64,000 nt of DNA from Oreohelix idahoensis (Eukaryota > Mollusca > Gastropoda > Stylommatophora > Oreohelicidae): positions 62,001 through 126,000 of the forward strand of contig JAMPIV010000305.1 in assembly GCA_024509875.1 (NCBI GenBank), written 5' to 3'. The position numbers and the translations under genes are program-made. Shown in pieces: positions 23,284 to 33,290 of this stretch. Within the stretch, counting starts at the first letter, position 1. The number at the start of each line of letters is the position of its first letter. Below the pieces are notes generated by a model, which saw only the letters and a program-made list of their open reading frames with translations, was not told where the DNA came from and ran no database searches.

Positions 23284-24763
23284 TGTTACCAACAGATTAC
23301 TGGTGGCAGTGAATATAGATATATATATATATATATATAGGAAGATATTTATTTGTTTGTATACTTGTTATGTTTGGAAATATTTGGTAATAATATTTTG
23401 GGTCTAAGATTAGAACTCTAGTCAAAGGGCGAATACTCATTTTTTGCTTCGAGTGAAAGTAAATATGTAGTCGCCCCACTTGAATATGGTTGAAAGGTTA
23501 ACATTAGCGCATGCCCAATGAGACGATTAGTCGTTGTTGGGTCTTCCGTGATGATGGACAGATCTTGAAGGCTGTCGGACAAAAGGGAGTCCGAAGTTTT
23601 TCGTCATTGTGATTGATTCTGGGGAAAAGAGGAGTTTCTCTTAGTAGACCATGATGGTCGATACTTCTCCCAGAATATATACATACTTTACGCCGAGGGA
23701 GCGTGTGCTAGTTACTAGTATTTTCTGAACTTAAGGTAAAGAAGGAACATTTTCTAAAACTTTACCTAGGCCTAACGACATCATAGATGTTATATCATCT
23801 TTATATATTTGATGGATCATATGTAGACGATTCCTGTACTAGCAGCACTGTGAGTGGACATATGTAACATTTCTTATGGGTATGGAAAACCCAAGACACT
23901 AGTTGAGCAAATGAACGGAGTTTTCATTTGTAGTGAGGATATCTTTTGGATGAACGCCGCTCACTGGGACCAGCGCCATTTTGAACCCCACTGTTGGTCT
24001 GTTTGAATTGTCAGTCAGAGAACAGATATATCTTATTACCTGATGGTGATACCAAGACCTACATTGTATTGAAGTCCACTCTTGGTTATTTGAGATTGTC
24101 ACCCTTAAATAAAAGACCCTGTTGAAGTTAAAGCCTAAAAGACTTAGCCTGAAAGACGTAGTCAGCACAGGGTCTGTAAGGGAGCATTGTGATGACCATT
24201 ATTATTGTTAACTCAAACTGATGCGATTAGTCAGTGGAGATATGAGACGATAGACAATCAGAACTATATATTTGCTACTATCGTTCAATTATATTTACAT
24301 GCTATGAGATTGCCAAATTGATGTTGCCACCCATTTGTCAAGTATCCAATGATTTACTGTGTCAACCTGTTCCAATGACTGTCAACCGTGCTGTCAGAGT
24401 GTGTGTTATTAAACTGTCTAAAAAACGTCTAAAGTAGTTCCAGCTATCATTGACTTCCAGCCGTGAGGGTATGAGTGCATTGTTACCAACTAGTCAACTC
24501 CACAGAACCATTCATTCCATTCGCGTTACTGACATTCATACCCACACTTAACATCAACATCCCTTGCCAGGGCCTCAACACGTTACGGACAAGGCGACCT
24601 GTTAACCCACACTGTGTCTAGGTTTGAGTTGACCACTTACTCTCATCAAGCAGACGAGTACATACAAACATTCATTCCATCACTAATACATAAAGAATGA
24701 CATGTATCAACGGTGTGAAATATACACTTATCTATGTGATGGCCAGAAAAACGAGACTTATCA
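23284..24763 (+). repeat. 3' LTR of element B
   Basis: 1480 bp copy of 15588-17082 with TG...CA ends, followed at once by the TSD GTTAC and the resumed RNase H of element A1. Confidence 0.93.
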
Positions 24764-25175
24764 GTTACCAAATAAAAATTTGACATTCTATCTTCGCACA
24801 GATGCGTCTTCCAAAGGTGTTGGTGCTGTATTGATGCAGAATTTTGATGGTACACTTCATCTTAACTTGTACATATCACGGAAGCTGACGGACGCAGAAA
24901 GAAAATATCCAGCAATCGAGCGCGAATTGCTCGCCATCGTATGGGCTGTTTTGAAACTGGAGAGGTACCTTCTTGGATCAAGATTTATTATACAATCAGA
25001 CCAGCGCTCTCTGTGATTCCTCATGAAATCAAACCACAAGAATCCTAGGGTTGCGCGCTATTCTATTTTGATGCAATCGTTCACATTTGATGTCCAAGCT
25101 ATTCCGGGCACTGAAAATGTGTTAGCTGATTTACTCTCCCGCTGCCCTCAACAAGACTTTAACGATACTAATTAA
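24764..25175 (+). pseudogene. Element A1 RNase H (resumed after element B)
   Basis: Starts in PNKNLTFYLRTDASSKGVG and continues through LYISRKLTDAERKYPAIERE and FIIQSDQRSL. A TGA at about 25014 truncates it where the inverted copy reads a sense codon; the frame then continues to ENVLADLLSRCPQQ and a stop at about 25173. This is the downstream half of the A1 pol gene split by element B. Confidence 0.88.
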
Positions 25176-25872
25176 CATTATTATGTGATCCAAATATAAG
25201 CGCGTGGTTGACATTCAGTACTGCTGCGTGACTTTCAAATGTATTTACGTGATCCACTCATTTACATTGGATGATTGACTTTCGATACCTTCATATTATG
25301 AGGACCTGAACATTTTGTTGCTTAGTAACAATCTACTTTCGTGTCAAATGGATAACTCTACTTCAGTGCTATAAGCACTTGTGAAAGACATATTGTTGCC
25401 AATTGGAAACAATGCAGTACCATATTTACTAATAGATCAGTATGAAAACTACATGATGTATAAATTCTTGTAACTTTTTCTTTTTTTTCCTTCTTAATGT
25501 TCCCTAAAAGACATAACCCTACTTATATTTCGCATGTTTATTAGTTTGATTCTCTTTATGTAACAGTTCTCTTATGCTATAATGATATCATTACTTTAAC
25601 ATATACATTACAAGATGATCTTTTCTTTATTGCATTATTAGTTTACATTTCTTTGTTTCTGCCTCTCATATTCTTATGATAATGTATTGACTGATGAGAG
25701 TCTTTTTCATGCACTTTCATTAATATTTCCAGTAGATTTGACTTCGACAATTTATTGTTCTACTGTTGACGATTTATTATTATGATGTACTTAATTTTGG
25801 CCGTTCTTTCATTCGGGGAATGTTTGAAAAAAAAAACAGTCTTTTTTTTTTTCCCCGAGAGGACGGGGTGGT
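25176..25872 (+). other. Element A1 3' untranslated region
   Basis: About 700 bp of AT-rich sequence ending in a T-run and CCCCGAGAGGACGGGGTGG next to the 3' LTR. It is mirrored in the inverted copy at 26569-27275. No gene. Confidence 0.6.
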
Positions 25873-26184
25873 TGTTGTGAAAGGCTTTTGCGCACAGGCG
25901 TACGTCAATCTCTTGCTGAAATACAGCTGTCTGCATTAGCTATAAATATATAACGTGACATATGTATCGTCTGCCCATGCGCAGCCGAGCGGTCAGTTTT
26001 CCGGGCGATTGATAAAATGTAAACAGCCCTGACGAGACGTGCCATGGTTGTGTTCCCGTGGTGGATGTGTTATTCGATATATTTTCTCAGTGGCTTTTAA
26101 TAAGATTTGGTCGCCACGATTGAATAAGATGTGGAACCTAACTGCCCCCTGCATATAACATTCCTTGATAGCCATTACACAACA
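25873..26184 (+). repeat. 3' LTR of element A1, internally deleted
   Basis: Starts TGTTGTGAAAGGC, ends TTACACAACA. Only 312 bp against 772 bp for the 5' LTR: the segment between AATAAGATGTG and AACCTAACTGCCCC is missing, including the AATAAA signal. The inverted A2 copy abuts directly at 26185. Confidence 0.9.
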
Positions 26185-26568
26185 GGTTCGAGCAGGACGT
26201 GAACGAAGTATGGCGGCCGATGTAAATGTGCTGACAATCGAAAATGTTACCTCAAAATACAGTCACAATACTTCCCATGGAAGCTGTAGCACTTGACGGC
26301 CTATAAACACATCTTATTCAATCGTGGCGACCAAATCTTATTAAAAGCCACTGAGAAAATATATCAAATAACACATCCACCACGGGAACACAACCATGGC
26401 ACGTCTCGTCAGGGCTGTTTACATTTTATCAATTAGCACGGGAAACTGACCGCTCGGCTGCGCATGGGCAGACGATACATACGTCACGTTATATATTTAT
26501 AGCTAATGCAGACAGCTGTATTTCAGCAAAGGATTGACATACGCCGTGCGAAAAAGCCGTACACAACA
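26185..26568 (-). repeat. Partial LTR of A2
   Basis: 384 bp matching the first half of LTR A in reverse, including the TATAAATATA region. It ends (on + at 26185) part-way through the LTR and joins the end of the A1 3' LTR, so its R/U5 half is absent. Confidence 0.88.
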
Positions 26569-27275
26569 ACCACCCCGTCCTCTCGGGGAAAAAAAAAAAG
26601 AAATGTTTTTTTTTTCAAACATTTCCCGAATGAAAGAACGGCCAAAATTAAGTACATCATAATAAAAAATCGTCAATAGTAGAACAAGAAATTCTCAAAG
26701 TCCAGTTGAAGTCAAATCTACTAGAATTAATGAAAGTGCATGAAAAAGACTGTCATCAGTCAATACATTATCATAAGAATATGAGAGGCAGAAACAAATA
26801 AATGTAAACTAATAATGCAATAAAGAAAAGATCATCTTGTAATGTATATGTTAAAGTAATGATATCACTATAGCATAAGAGAATTGTTACATAAAGAGAA
26901 TCAAACTAATAAACATGTGAAATATAAGTAGAGTTATGTCTTTTAGGGAACATTAAGAAGGAAAAAAAAAGAAAAAGTTACAAGAATTTATACACCATGT
27001 AGTTTCCATACTGATCTATTAGTAAATATGGTACTGCATTGTTTCCAATTGGCAACAATATGTCTTTCACAAGTGCTTATAGCACTGAAGTAGAGTTATC
27101 CATTTGACACGAAAGTAGATTGTTACTAAGCAACAAAATGTTCAGGTCCTCATAATATGAAGGTATCGAAAGTCAATCATCCAATGTAAATGAGTGGATC
27201 ACGTAAATACATTTGAAAGTCACGCAGCAGTACTGAATGTCAACCATGCGCTTATATTTGGATCACATAATAATG

Positions 27276-27817
27276 TTAATTAGTATCGTTAAAGTCTTGT
27301 TGAGGGCAGCGGGAGAGTAAATCAGCTAACACATTTTCAGTGCCCGGAATAGCTTGGACATCAAATGTGAACGATTGCATCAAAATAGAATAGCGCGCAA
27401 CCCTAGGATTCTTGTGGTTCGATTTCACGAGGAATGACAGAGAGCGCTGGTCTGATTGTATAATAAATCTTGATCCAAGAAGGTACCTCTCCAGTTTCAA
27501 AACAGCCCATACGATGGCGAGCAATTCGCGCTCGATTGCTGGATATTTTCTTTCTGCGTCCGTCAGCTTCCGTGATATGTACAAGTTAGGATGAAGTGTA
27601 CCGTCAAAATTCTGCATCAATACAGCACCAACACCTTTGGTAGACGCATCTGTGCGAAGATAGAATGTCAAATTTTTATTTGGTAACCTCAATATTGGAG
27701 GGGTAGAAAATAAACTTTTAATATGAGCTAAGGCTGCTTGGCACTCTTGAGACCAGTGCACATGATTGGGAGAGCCCTTTCTTAATAAAGCAGACAGATC
27801 AGCAGTGAGATTGGATA
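27276..27817 (-). pseudogene. A2 RNase H and RT connection
   Basis: Minus-strand frame with LTADLSALLRKGSP, HWSQECQAALAHIKSLF, LRTDASTKGVGAVLMQ, AERKYPAIERELLAIVW, FIIQSDQRSL and ENVLADLLSRCPQQ, ending at the stop at 27276. It is the uninterrupted form of the RT/RNase H junction that element B splits in A1. Upstream coding is broken by the LINE at 27830-28349, so the protein is not made whole. Confidence 0.9.
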
Positions 27818-27829
27818 GATTCAAAATGA

Positions 27830-28349
27830 TAATAATAAGACATATTTCTGCCTAGAGTCTTCTCTTATTTGTCGATTAGTCTTGAATTCTTTCCAACTGA
27901 TGTTCATGAGTTTTTCTAAGACATTTGTTCTCGAATGTATTCAGCTTGTTCTCCAATGATTTTGTTATTTTCCAACTCTCACAGCCGTATGTTAACACTG
28001 AGATAACATTTGAATTAAACAGACGAAGCTTGGTATGTATATTCAATGATCGTAATTTCCAAATGTTAGATAATCTATTGAAGGCGCTAGCTGCCAAAGC
28101 AATTCTAGTATGGATTTCTCTTGTTGTGTCACCATCCTGAGTCATTTTACTGCCTAAATAATTGAAACTTTCAACTTTCTGTAGTTTTTCCCCGTTCAAG
28201 ATGATATCACAGGTCTCGTTAGAAAAGTTCATAGCTTTAGTTTTAGAGGCATTTATTTGGAGACCAATTTTAACCGAGAGATGACACAAATTATTTATTG
28301 CTTCTTGGGATTGTCTTGGTGTTGAACTTAAGAATGCTACATCATCTGC
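27830..28349 (-). mobile_element. 5'-truncated LINE inserted in A2, 12-bp TSD
   Basis: The perfect TSD GATTCAAAATGA lies at 27818-27829 and 28350-28361, and matches the undisrupted A1 sequence around 15449 with one change. On the minus strand the insert begins inside the RT catalytic motif (ADDVAFLSST), continues with GLQINASKTKAMNF, FNYLGSKMTQDG and VLTYGCESWKITKSLENK, and ends in a short TTATTATTA tail. It is a classic 5'-truncated target-primed insertion, of a LINE type distinct from families Z and W by sequence. Confidence 0.93.
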
Positions 28350-29352
28350 GATTCAAAATGAATCGACTGTAAAATTGAATAAGGCCGAGAACACTGCGCA
28401 CTTGTTTCTTAGTTGTGGGCACAGATATGTTCAAAATCTTGGACACATTAGATAGTTCAGTTTTAAGCAAACCATGACCAACTCTATGACCAAGGAATGA
28501 TATTTCTCCAAAACTGACAAAAATTTTAGAAGGTTTGGCAGTTAGATGGTGTGAACGTAAAGTGTCCAGCAGTGAAGTGAGACCTAAGAAATGATTTTCC
28601 CAAGAAGTAGTAAAGAGCCATATGTCATCTATATATGTAATAATATCAGACCTGTTAGAAAAAATCTTACGCATCATCCTGACAAATGTGGCAGGAGCAT
28701 TCATCAGTCCAAAGGACATAAAATTCCATTGAAATAACCCCTTAGGTGTTGTAAAAGCAGTGAGGGGCTTAGCAGTTTCAGATAAAGGAACCTGCCAGTA
28801 TCTTTTAGTGAGATCAAACTTAGTGAAAAAAACAGCTGTAGCAAGTCTTGGCAAAAGGTCTTCTAATAACGGTAAAGGCTCAGCATCAAAGACAGTAATA
28901 TTATTAAGTTTGCGATAGTCAATACATAGTCTTATATTGTTATCCTTCTTTCTAACAATGACCATCGGGAAAGCAAATGCAGAATTTGATGGTTCGATAA
29001 TACCCAAACGAAGCATGTCGTCAAGTTCTTTATTAACCTTATCCTGAAAATGGATAGGAATGGGGTATGGTCGAACTCGAATAGGTCGATCATCCGTGAG
29101 AAGGATATCATGAGTGATAACCGATGTATGACCAGGGATGTCTGTCAGAACATCTGGGAAAGATTGAAGCAGATCAGACACCTGCTGACGTTGGTCGGAT
29201 GATAAATCCGTACAGATAGAAACATCCTTCCACGTCTCAGTAGCAGTTAAAGGCATGACAGGAAGATCCATAGGTAAGTCAGGAAACGCAGATTCTTCCT
29301 CCTGAATCACAGACAGGGAAGAAAAAATGAGTAGTATGCCTTGTGGGCTCAT
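28350..29352 (-). pseudogene. A2 reverse transcriptase
   Basis: Minus-strand RT frame: RPIRVRPYPIPIHFQ, MVIVRKKDNNIRLCIDYRKL, FDLTKRYWQVPL, FGLMNAPATFVRMM, YIDDIWLF, FLGHRVGHG, LGLIQFYSRF. It stays open through the codon that is a stop in A1. The first about 15 codons of the open frame (29308-29352) are out of register with the linker, which continues in the neighbouring frame (29279-29560). The C-terminal part is cut by the LINE. Confidence 0.9.
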
Positions 29353-29828
29353 TTACTGCATGAAAGACAGCCTGAAGATATTCAGGTCGAGTATGGAATT
29401 CTTTGAGCATGTTTATATGGAAAGTTTCGTTTTTTCCCTTAACGTCAAGTACATAGTCAACATCAGAAATGCGTGAAATAACTCTGTAAGGACCACTCCA
29501 AGCAATGAGTAGTCTGTTGTCCTTTCTAGGAAGAAGCACAAAGGCTTCATCCCCAGGCACCAGGTGTCTTAGTCATCTGTTACGATTCTGAAACTGACGA
29601 GCTTTTTCTTTAGCAGTTTCAGAAGATGCTGTTGCCAACTGACAAGCATCAATTATCTTATGTCGGAGGTTTACGACATACTCGTAAGATGACTTGGTGT
29701 CTTGAGTCATTTCTGAGTCAGTGAGCAAATCTTTAATAAGAGACATAGGACCTCTAGGTTGAGCTCCGAAGACAAGCTCGAATGGCGAGAAACTGGTCTG
29801 TTCATTTGGTACCTCATGGTACGCAAAC
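29279..29828 (-). pseudogene. A2 integrase C-terminus
   Basis: Integrase C-terminal region with GDEAFVLLPRKDNRLL, WSGPYRVIS (GPY/F) and FHINMLKEFHTRPEYLQ, plus upstream frames equivalent to the KSSYEYVVNLRR and GFSPFELVFG parts of A1. Coding stops at 29828 where host DNA resumes; the catalytic core is absent. Confidence 0.85.
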
Positions 29829-29928
29829 AGCCACTGAGTAAAGGAAGCTTATAATCCACATTCGATGACAGCATTAAATACAGGAACAATAACTAGTTTG
29901 TACGAAAGAAACAATACTACAAGATATA
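29829..29928 (+). repeat. Right 100-bp flanking direct repeat
   Basis: Copy of 9127-9226 in the same orientation (two differences seen). It begins exactly where the truncated integrase of A2 stops, with a 2-bp AG overlap, and continues into unique sequence GAATCATAC, which has no counterpart at 9227 because the LTR starts there. Confidence 0.9.
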
Positions 29929-30044
29929 GAATCATACATATACCTTACTAGCACACAGTTGGAGAGACAATAATACCAAAATAGAAACACAAAAAGGCTA
30001 GTTGAGCTTTCATTGCATTGGAAAATCTATGGAGATCAAAAGAA

Positions 30045-30512
30045 ATCAAGTCCAACACAAAAATCAGAATTTTCAATTCAAATGTCAAGTCAGTCCTATT
30101 GTATTGCTCTGAAACATGGAGACCAACAAAAACAACAACCAAAAAGCTACAGACTTTCATAAATGGATGCTTGCGATGAACAGAAGGATTGAAGTGGTAT
30201 GACAAGATCACTTATGTGGAACTGATGACAAGAACTAGACAAGCGCCAGTGGAACATGGGACGAGAAGAAGACGCTGAAGATGCCTAGGTCACACACATT
30301 GAGAAAACCTGTTGATAGCATTACCAGGCAATCCTTGTTCAGGAATCCCCAGGGTAAGAGAGGTAGAGAGAACACATGGAGATGAGAACTGGAGACAGAC
30401 ATGAAGGGGATGAAGAAGATATGGAAAGACCTTGAGCTGATGGCACGGGACAGGGAGACTTGGCATAAGTTTGTTGAAGGCCTATGCTCCTTGGGGAGAT
30501 GAAAGAAGAAGA
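30045..30512 (+). pseudogene. LINE family Z 3' end, copy 1
   Basis: RT C-terminal relic: KIRIFNSNVKSVLLYCSETW, then MTRTRQ, LGHTLRKP, SLFRNPQGKR and a final GLCSLG. Frames are broken. The conserved end runs through GGCCTATGCTCCTTGGGG. Four further copies: 32605-32830 (minus), 34500-37645 (plus, carrying the minisatellite), 58625-58990 (minus) and 61129-61275 (plus). Confidence 0.78.
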
Positions 30513-30823
30513 AGGAAGCAAATCACTTTCGTTGGGCATTTTATGAAAAGACAAAAGCTGGAATATATCGTGACAATGGAAGAGACTGAAGAAAAAAAGA
30601 GAGGACAAAAAAGAGAGACAATCCTGGACAGTATGACATCAAGGCTTGGTAAGAAGTTGATGACAGAATTGATAAACAGCACTTTAGACAGGAAGTTCTG
30701 GAGAGACATAATCACCTATGCAAGTAGGTAAGGTATTTGAAGAAGTAGCTTCAGCAATATAAAAACTAAGAAAGATATTTTGATAACAATATCAACTAGT
30801 ATACGAAAGACACCACCACCTAC

Positions 30824-31017
30824 CAGTATGCAGGAATACCCTGGCCAACCAGATACTCTTCAAGGGCAAAGGAAATGGTTGTCTTCCCTGCACCCGACAG
30901 CCCAGTCAACCATACAGTACACCCTCTGAAGCCTCCCTTCTGGCCCACAGCTTTGCCTCTCTTGTCACGGGACACATGGGGTTGCTGATAAACTACATTG
31001 GTAGCTCTTTGGACAGC
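30824..31017 (-). CDS. PAPSS: PAPS synthase exon (APS-kinase domain, P-loop)
   Basis: Internal exon of bifunctional 3'-phosphoadenosine 5'-phosphosulfate synthase, which makes the universal sulfate donor from ATP and sulfate. The minus-strand frame reads [40 protein letters not shown] and [26 protein letters not shown] is the APS-kinase Walker A loop, and the context closely resembles animal PAPSS1/PAPSS2. The exon is 194 nt: acceptor TTCTGTCTAG before 31017, donor GTAGGT after 30824, ending two bases into a codon. It is GC-richer than its surroundings. The exon encoding the following DGDN motif is not found in this window, so the next intron is very large or the gene continues beyond the poor contig end. 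Open reading and consensus splice sites argue for a live gene rather than a processed copy. Confidence 0.93.
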
Positions 31018-31337
31018 CTAGACAGAATATAAGATAGCTATGGTAAAATTGGATGTCAAGGGTGAATAAAACATAAATGAAACATTAGCATATGTGGGCA
31101 TATACATTTCAGTGTATGTTATGACAAGACAATACTTGTATTCGTCCGCGGTAGGACCTGTAAGAAAGATAAAAACAAAAGTAGCTAACTAACCTTTGAA
31201 AATTAGGAAGAATATGATAAAAAAGATGTAAGCGATTTGATAAATACGTTTGCTTGTTTGATTTAGTTTTTGGTTCAATGCCACATTTTATTTGTTTGTT
31301 AGTTAACCATTTCCTTGTGTGTTTCGTGTACATCTGG

Positions 31338-31445
31338 GTTATTGTTACTGCTGATTACAATCAACATCATTGCACTCCGAGAAAACCCATTGGTGCTCAC
31401 TCTCCCTCAGCAAATGTCAAAGAGTATAAATGCTAACATATGTAT
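31338..31445 (-). repeat. LINE 3'-end repeat (same as in 45834-46147)
   Basis: On the minus strand it carries TTTGACATTTGCTGAGGGAG, then CACCAATGGGTTTTCTCGGA, and ends AACAATAACCC. It matches the 3' part of the RNase-H LINE insert at 45834-46147 in order and tail. Confidence 0.65.
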
Positions 31446-32604
31446 ATGCCCAACTGCAGCCTCTCTTTATTCTTATTCCCTTGATGTCAGCTATGTTCCC
31501 ATGCATGGGGCATCTTATGTCTGTGGTTATTAGCATATAGGCTTTTGCATGGGCCATCAGACATTAGATCTAATCAACAGCCTGAATGCTTAGCTAGCTG
31601 CATTTCATAACACAGATTAACCTGGGCTGAATCTCCTAAGTGTTTATTGCTTCTCTTACTTGTCTGATGTCTAGTGTCCTCATGCTATTTTCTTTCTTCA
31701 TTTCTTTCTCATAATTATGTGCCATTTATTCATTTTTATTATCTGTTTAAAACTCATTTGGATTTCCCTATTTGTTTGTTTATGTCTCTGCTGTAGAACT
31801 ATTGACCATAACTGTGTAGATATACTTGTGCCTATGCAAACGATAATAGTGAACATTAACATACATGCCACATGCTATTGTTTACCCATAATCTGTACAA
31901 GGTGTTTGCGTTTTCAAATGTGTACGCCCTGTATATAATTTCTGTACAGGTTTTCTAACACATTCTCCTTACTGCATCTCAGAGTTCTTTTATAAGGTCC
32001 TATCAAACACAGGATTTCTCTGTGATAATTAAGCACAGAAATAGACTACATGATGACACCATCATATTATTTTTACAGTGTAAAATAAACTCAGACATTT
32101 ATTGTTTGGGTTTTAAAATAAGTGAAGACCTGCTTTCAAAGGCAAAGTCCCCGTGCCTCATTTATAATGCAGCCACTGTAATTGAAAATATTTTTACACG
32201 AATTAACTCTCTTGATGTTTTTTTCAGTCTTTGTACAGGTTTTGCGGGTATTTGTACAGGGTTTTGGATTTTTTGTACAGGTTTTTCATCTCCGAGGTGT
32301 GGCATGTATGCATTGACATCATCCAACCCGGGAATCTGCTTTGGGTTACAAAAATCACAGTAACTGCCGTTTATGTATATAAATGTTCTAATTTTAATAA
32401 AAATTTAAAAAAAACTCACTTATAACAATCTACTAAGCCTGATGGAGTAGACAACGTTAAAGGCTTCAGCAACATCTGTCATTTTACCATAAATACGACT
32501 ATTTTAGCCAACTCAATCGAAAATATTCAAATTTGCTTTTATTCACTAACGCTACTTTTTTTTTAAACCTCGCTGCCCGTTCACATAAGTGCCTTTCAAT
32601 CAAT
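31446..32604. other. No gene seen; TGTACAGG motif cluster
   Basis: AT-rich, probably intronic. The word TGTACAGGGTTTT or TGTACAGGTTTT recurs at about 31945, 32233, 32256 and 32275, the last three within about 60 bp. No coding signal. Confidence 0.4.
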
Positions 32605-32830
32605 ACCCTTTAGCTCCCTAGGGAGCATAGGCCGTCAACAAACACATGCCAAGTCCTCCTGTCACGTGCCATCCGCTCAAGTTCTTTCCATGTTTTCTTC
32701 ATCATTTTCACCTCTGTATCCAGTTCTCTTCTCCATGTGTTTTTCTGGTCTACCTCTGCCTCTCTTTCCCTGGGGATTCCAGAACAAGGAGTGCCTTGTA
32801 AGGCTATCAACAGGTTTCAACTGCCTTTAC
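32605..32830 (-). pseudogene. LINE family Z 3' end, copy 2
   Basis: Minus-strand relic with NTWRRELDTEVKMMKKTWKE and WHVFVDGLCSLG, matching the family-Z terminal segment at 30340-30500. 5'-truncated, so only the last about 70 codons remain. Confidence 0.78.
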
Positions 32831-33019
32831 TTGTTCTTTAATCTCATTAATGACATTCTAAAATACAGTTTTCTCTAGTTTTAATAAGGCAGCACGCCCC
32901 GACCAAACGATATCGATTATACTAGGGCACACGCCTAAATATTCAGTCTGTCTGTCAGTCTCAACTTTTGCCTAGCGATGAAAAGCCTGAGCGTTGACCC
33001 TTATTGTGGACCTATTTAA

Positions 33020-33157
33020 CTCTTTGACACCGCAATTATTTTCCACCCTGTGCCGTAAATTTAGTTCATGATAGACTAAAAACAACGCTCAGAGCGTTGT
33101 TTCGGCACGGGTGTCAAATCTGACCACCGCTCTGAGCATTGTTCCGGAGTCAAAGAG
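33020..33157. mobile_element. piggyBac-like MITE with TTAA target sites
   Basis: Terminal inverted repeats CTCTTTGACACCG and CGGAGTCAAAGAG (one mismatch) bound a 138-bp element flanked on both sides by TTAA (33016-33019, 33158-33161), the hallmark of piggyBac transposition. An internal perfect hairpin, stem ACAACGCT with loop CAG, lies at 33082-33100. It is non-autonomous. Confidence 0.8.
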
Positions 33158-33226
33158 TTAAATGTAAGATACCATTTAGAGATGAGCAGAGAGTAAGACC
33201 GCCCCGCGTAGTTCCCGGGGTCTCGG

Positions 33227-33290
33227 GGGGGGGGGGGGGGGGGGGGGGGGGGGAGTGGGGGGAGTGTGCGTGCGTGCGTGTGTGTGTGTG
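33227..33290 (+). repeat. Poly-G tract and (GT)n
   Basis: A G-run of about 28 nt at 33227-33254 is followed by GTGCGTGCGTG and a (GT)n run. Such runs can form G-quadruplexes, and their length in the assembly is unreliable. Similar G-runs occur at 34163-34183, 46676-46697 and 61157-61170. Confidence 0.8.

Larger units (their letters stand above)
15588..24763 (+). mobile_element. Ty3/gypsy element B, complete insertion
   Basis: A 9176-bp LTR retrotransposon inserted in element A1. LTRs are 15588-17082 and 23284-24763. The 5-bp TSD GTTAC lies at 15583-15587 and 24764-24768, and rejoining the flanks restores the A reading seen in the inverted copy. Order: SCAN-like Gag, CxxC/CGH motif, protease, integrase, RT, RNase H. 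By eye the two LTRs differ at about 15 sites plus TA-repeat length, so insertion is fairly recent. Coding is nearly intact except for one Gag frameshift and a deletion between RT and RNase H. Confidence 0.95.
9227..26184 (+). mobile_element. Ty3/gypsy element A1 (interrupted by element B)
   Basis: LTR retrotransposon with 5' LTR 9227-9998, internal domains Gag, protease, integrase, reverse transcriptase and RNase H in that order, and 3' LTR 25873-26184. Element B (15588-24763) is inserted between RT and RNase H. Without B and its TSD the element is about 7.8 kb. The frame is broken at many points (frameshifts near 12215, 12290, 12430, 14060 and 14365; premature stops at about 14735 and 25015), so this copy cannot encode Pol. 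INT upstream of RT is the Gmr1-type arrangement rather than the standard gypsy order. Confidence 0.92.
26185..29828 (-). mobile_element. Inverted, truncated family-A element A2
   Basis: Reverse-strand copy of family A in tail-to-tail contact with A1: partial LTR 26185-26568, 3' UTR 26569-27275, RNase H, RT, and the last part of integrase, where it stops at 29828. It differs from A1 by scattered substitutions (for example it keeps sense codons where A1 has stops at about 14735 and 25015), so it is not a read-through hairpin artefact. It lacks Gag, PR, most of INT and a 5' LTR. A 520-bp LINE interrupts it. Confidence 0.92.

Noticed and set aside
15588..24763. Endogenous retrovirus with envelope
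   Set aside because: No ORF with signal peptide or membrane features after RNase H in either family; they are LTR retrotransposons without env.
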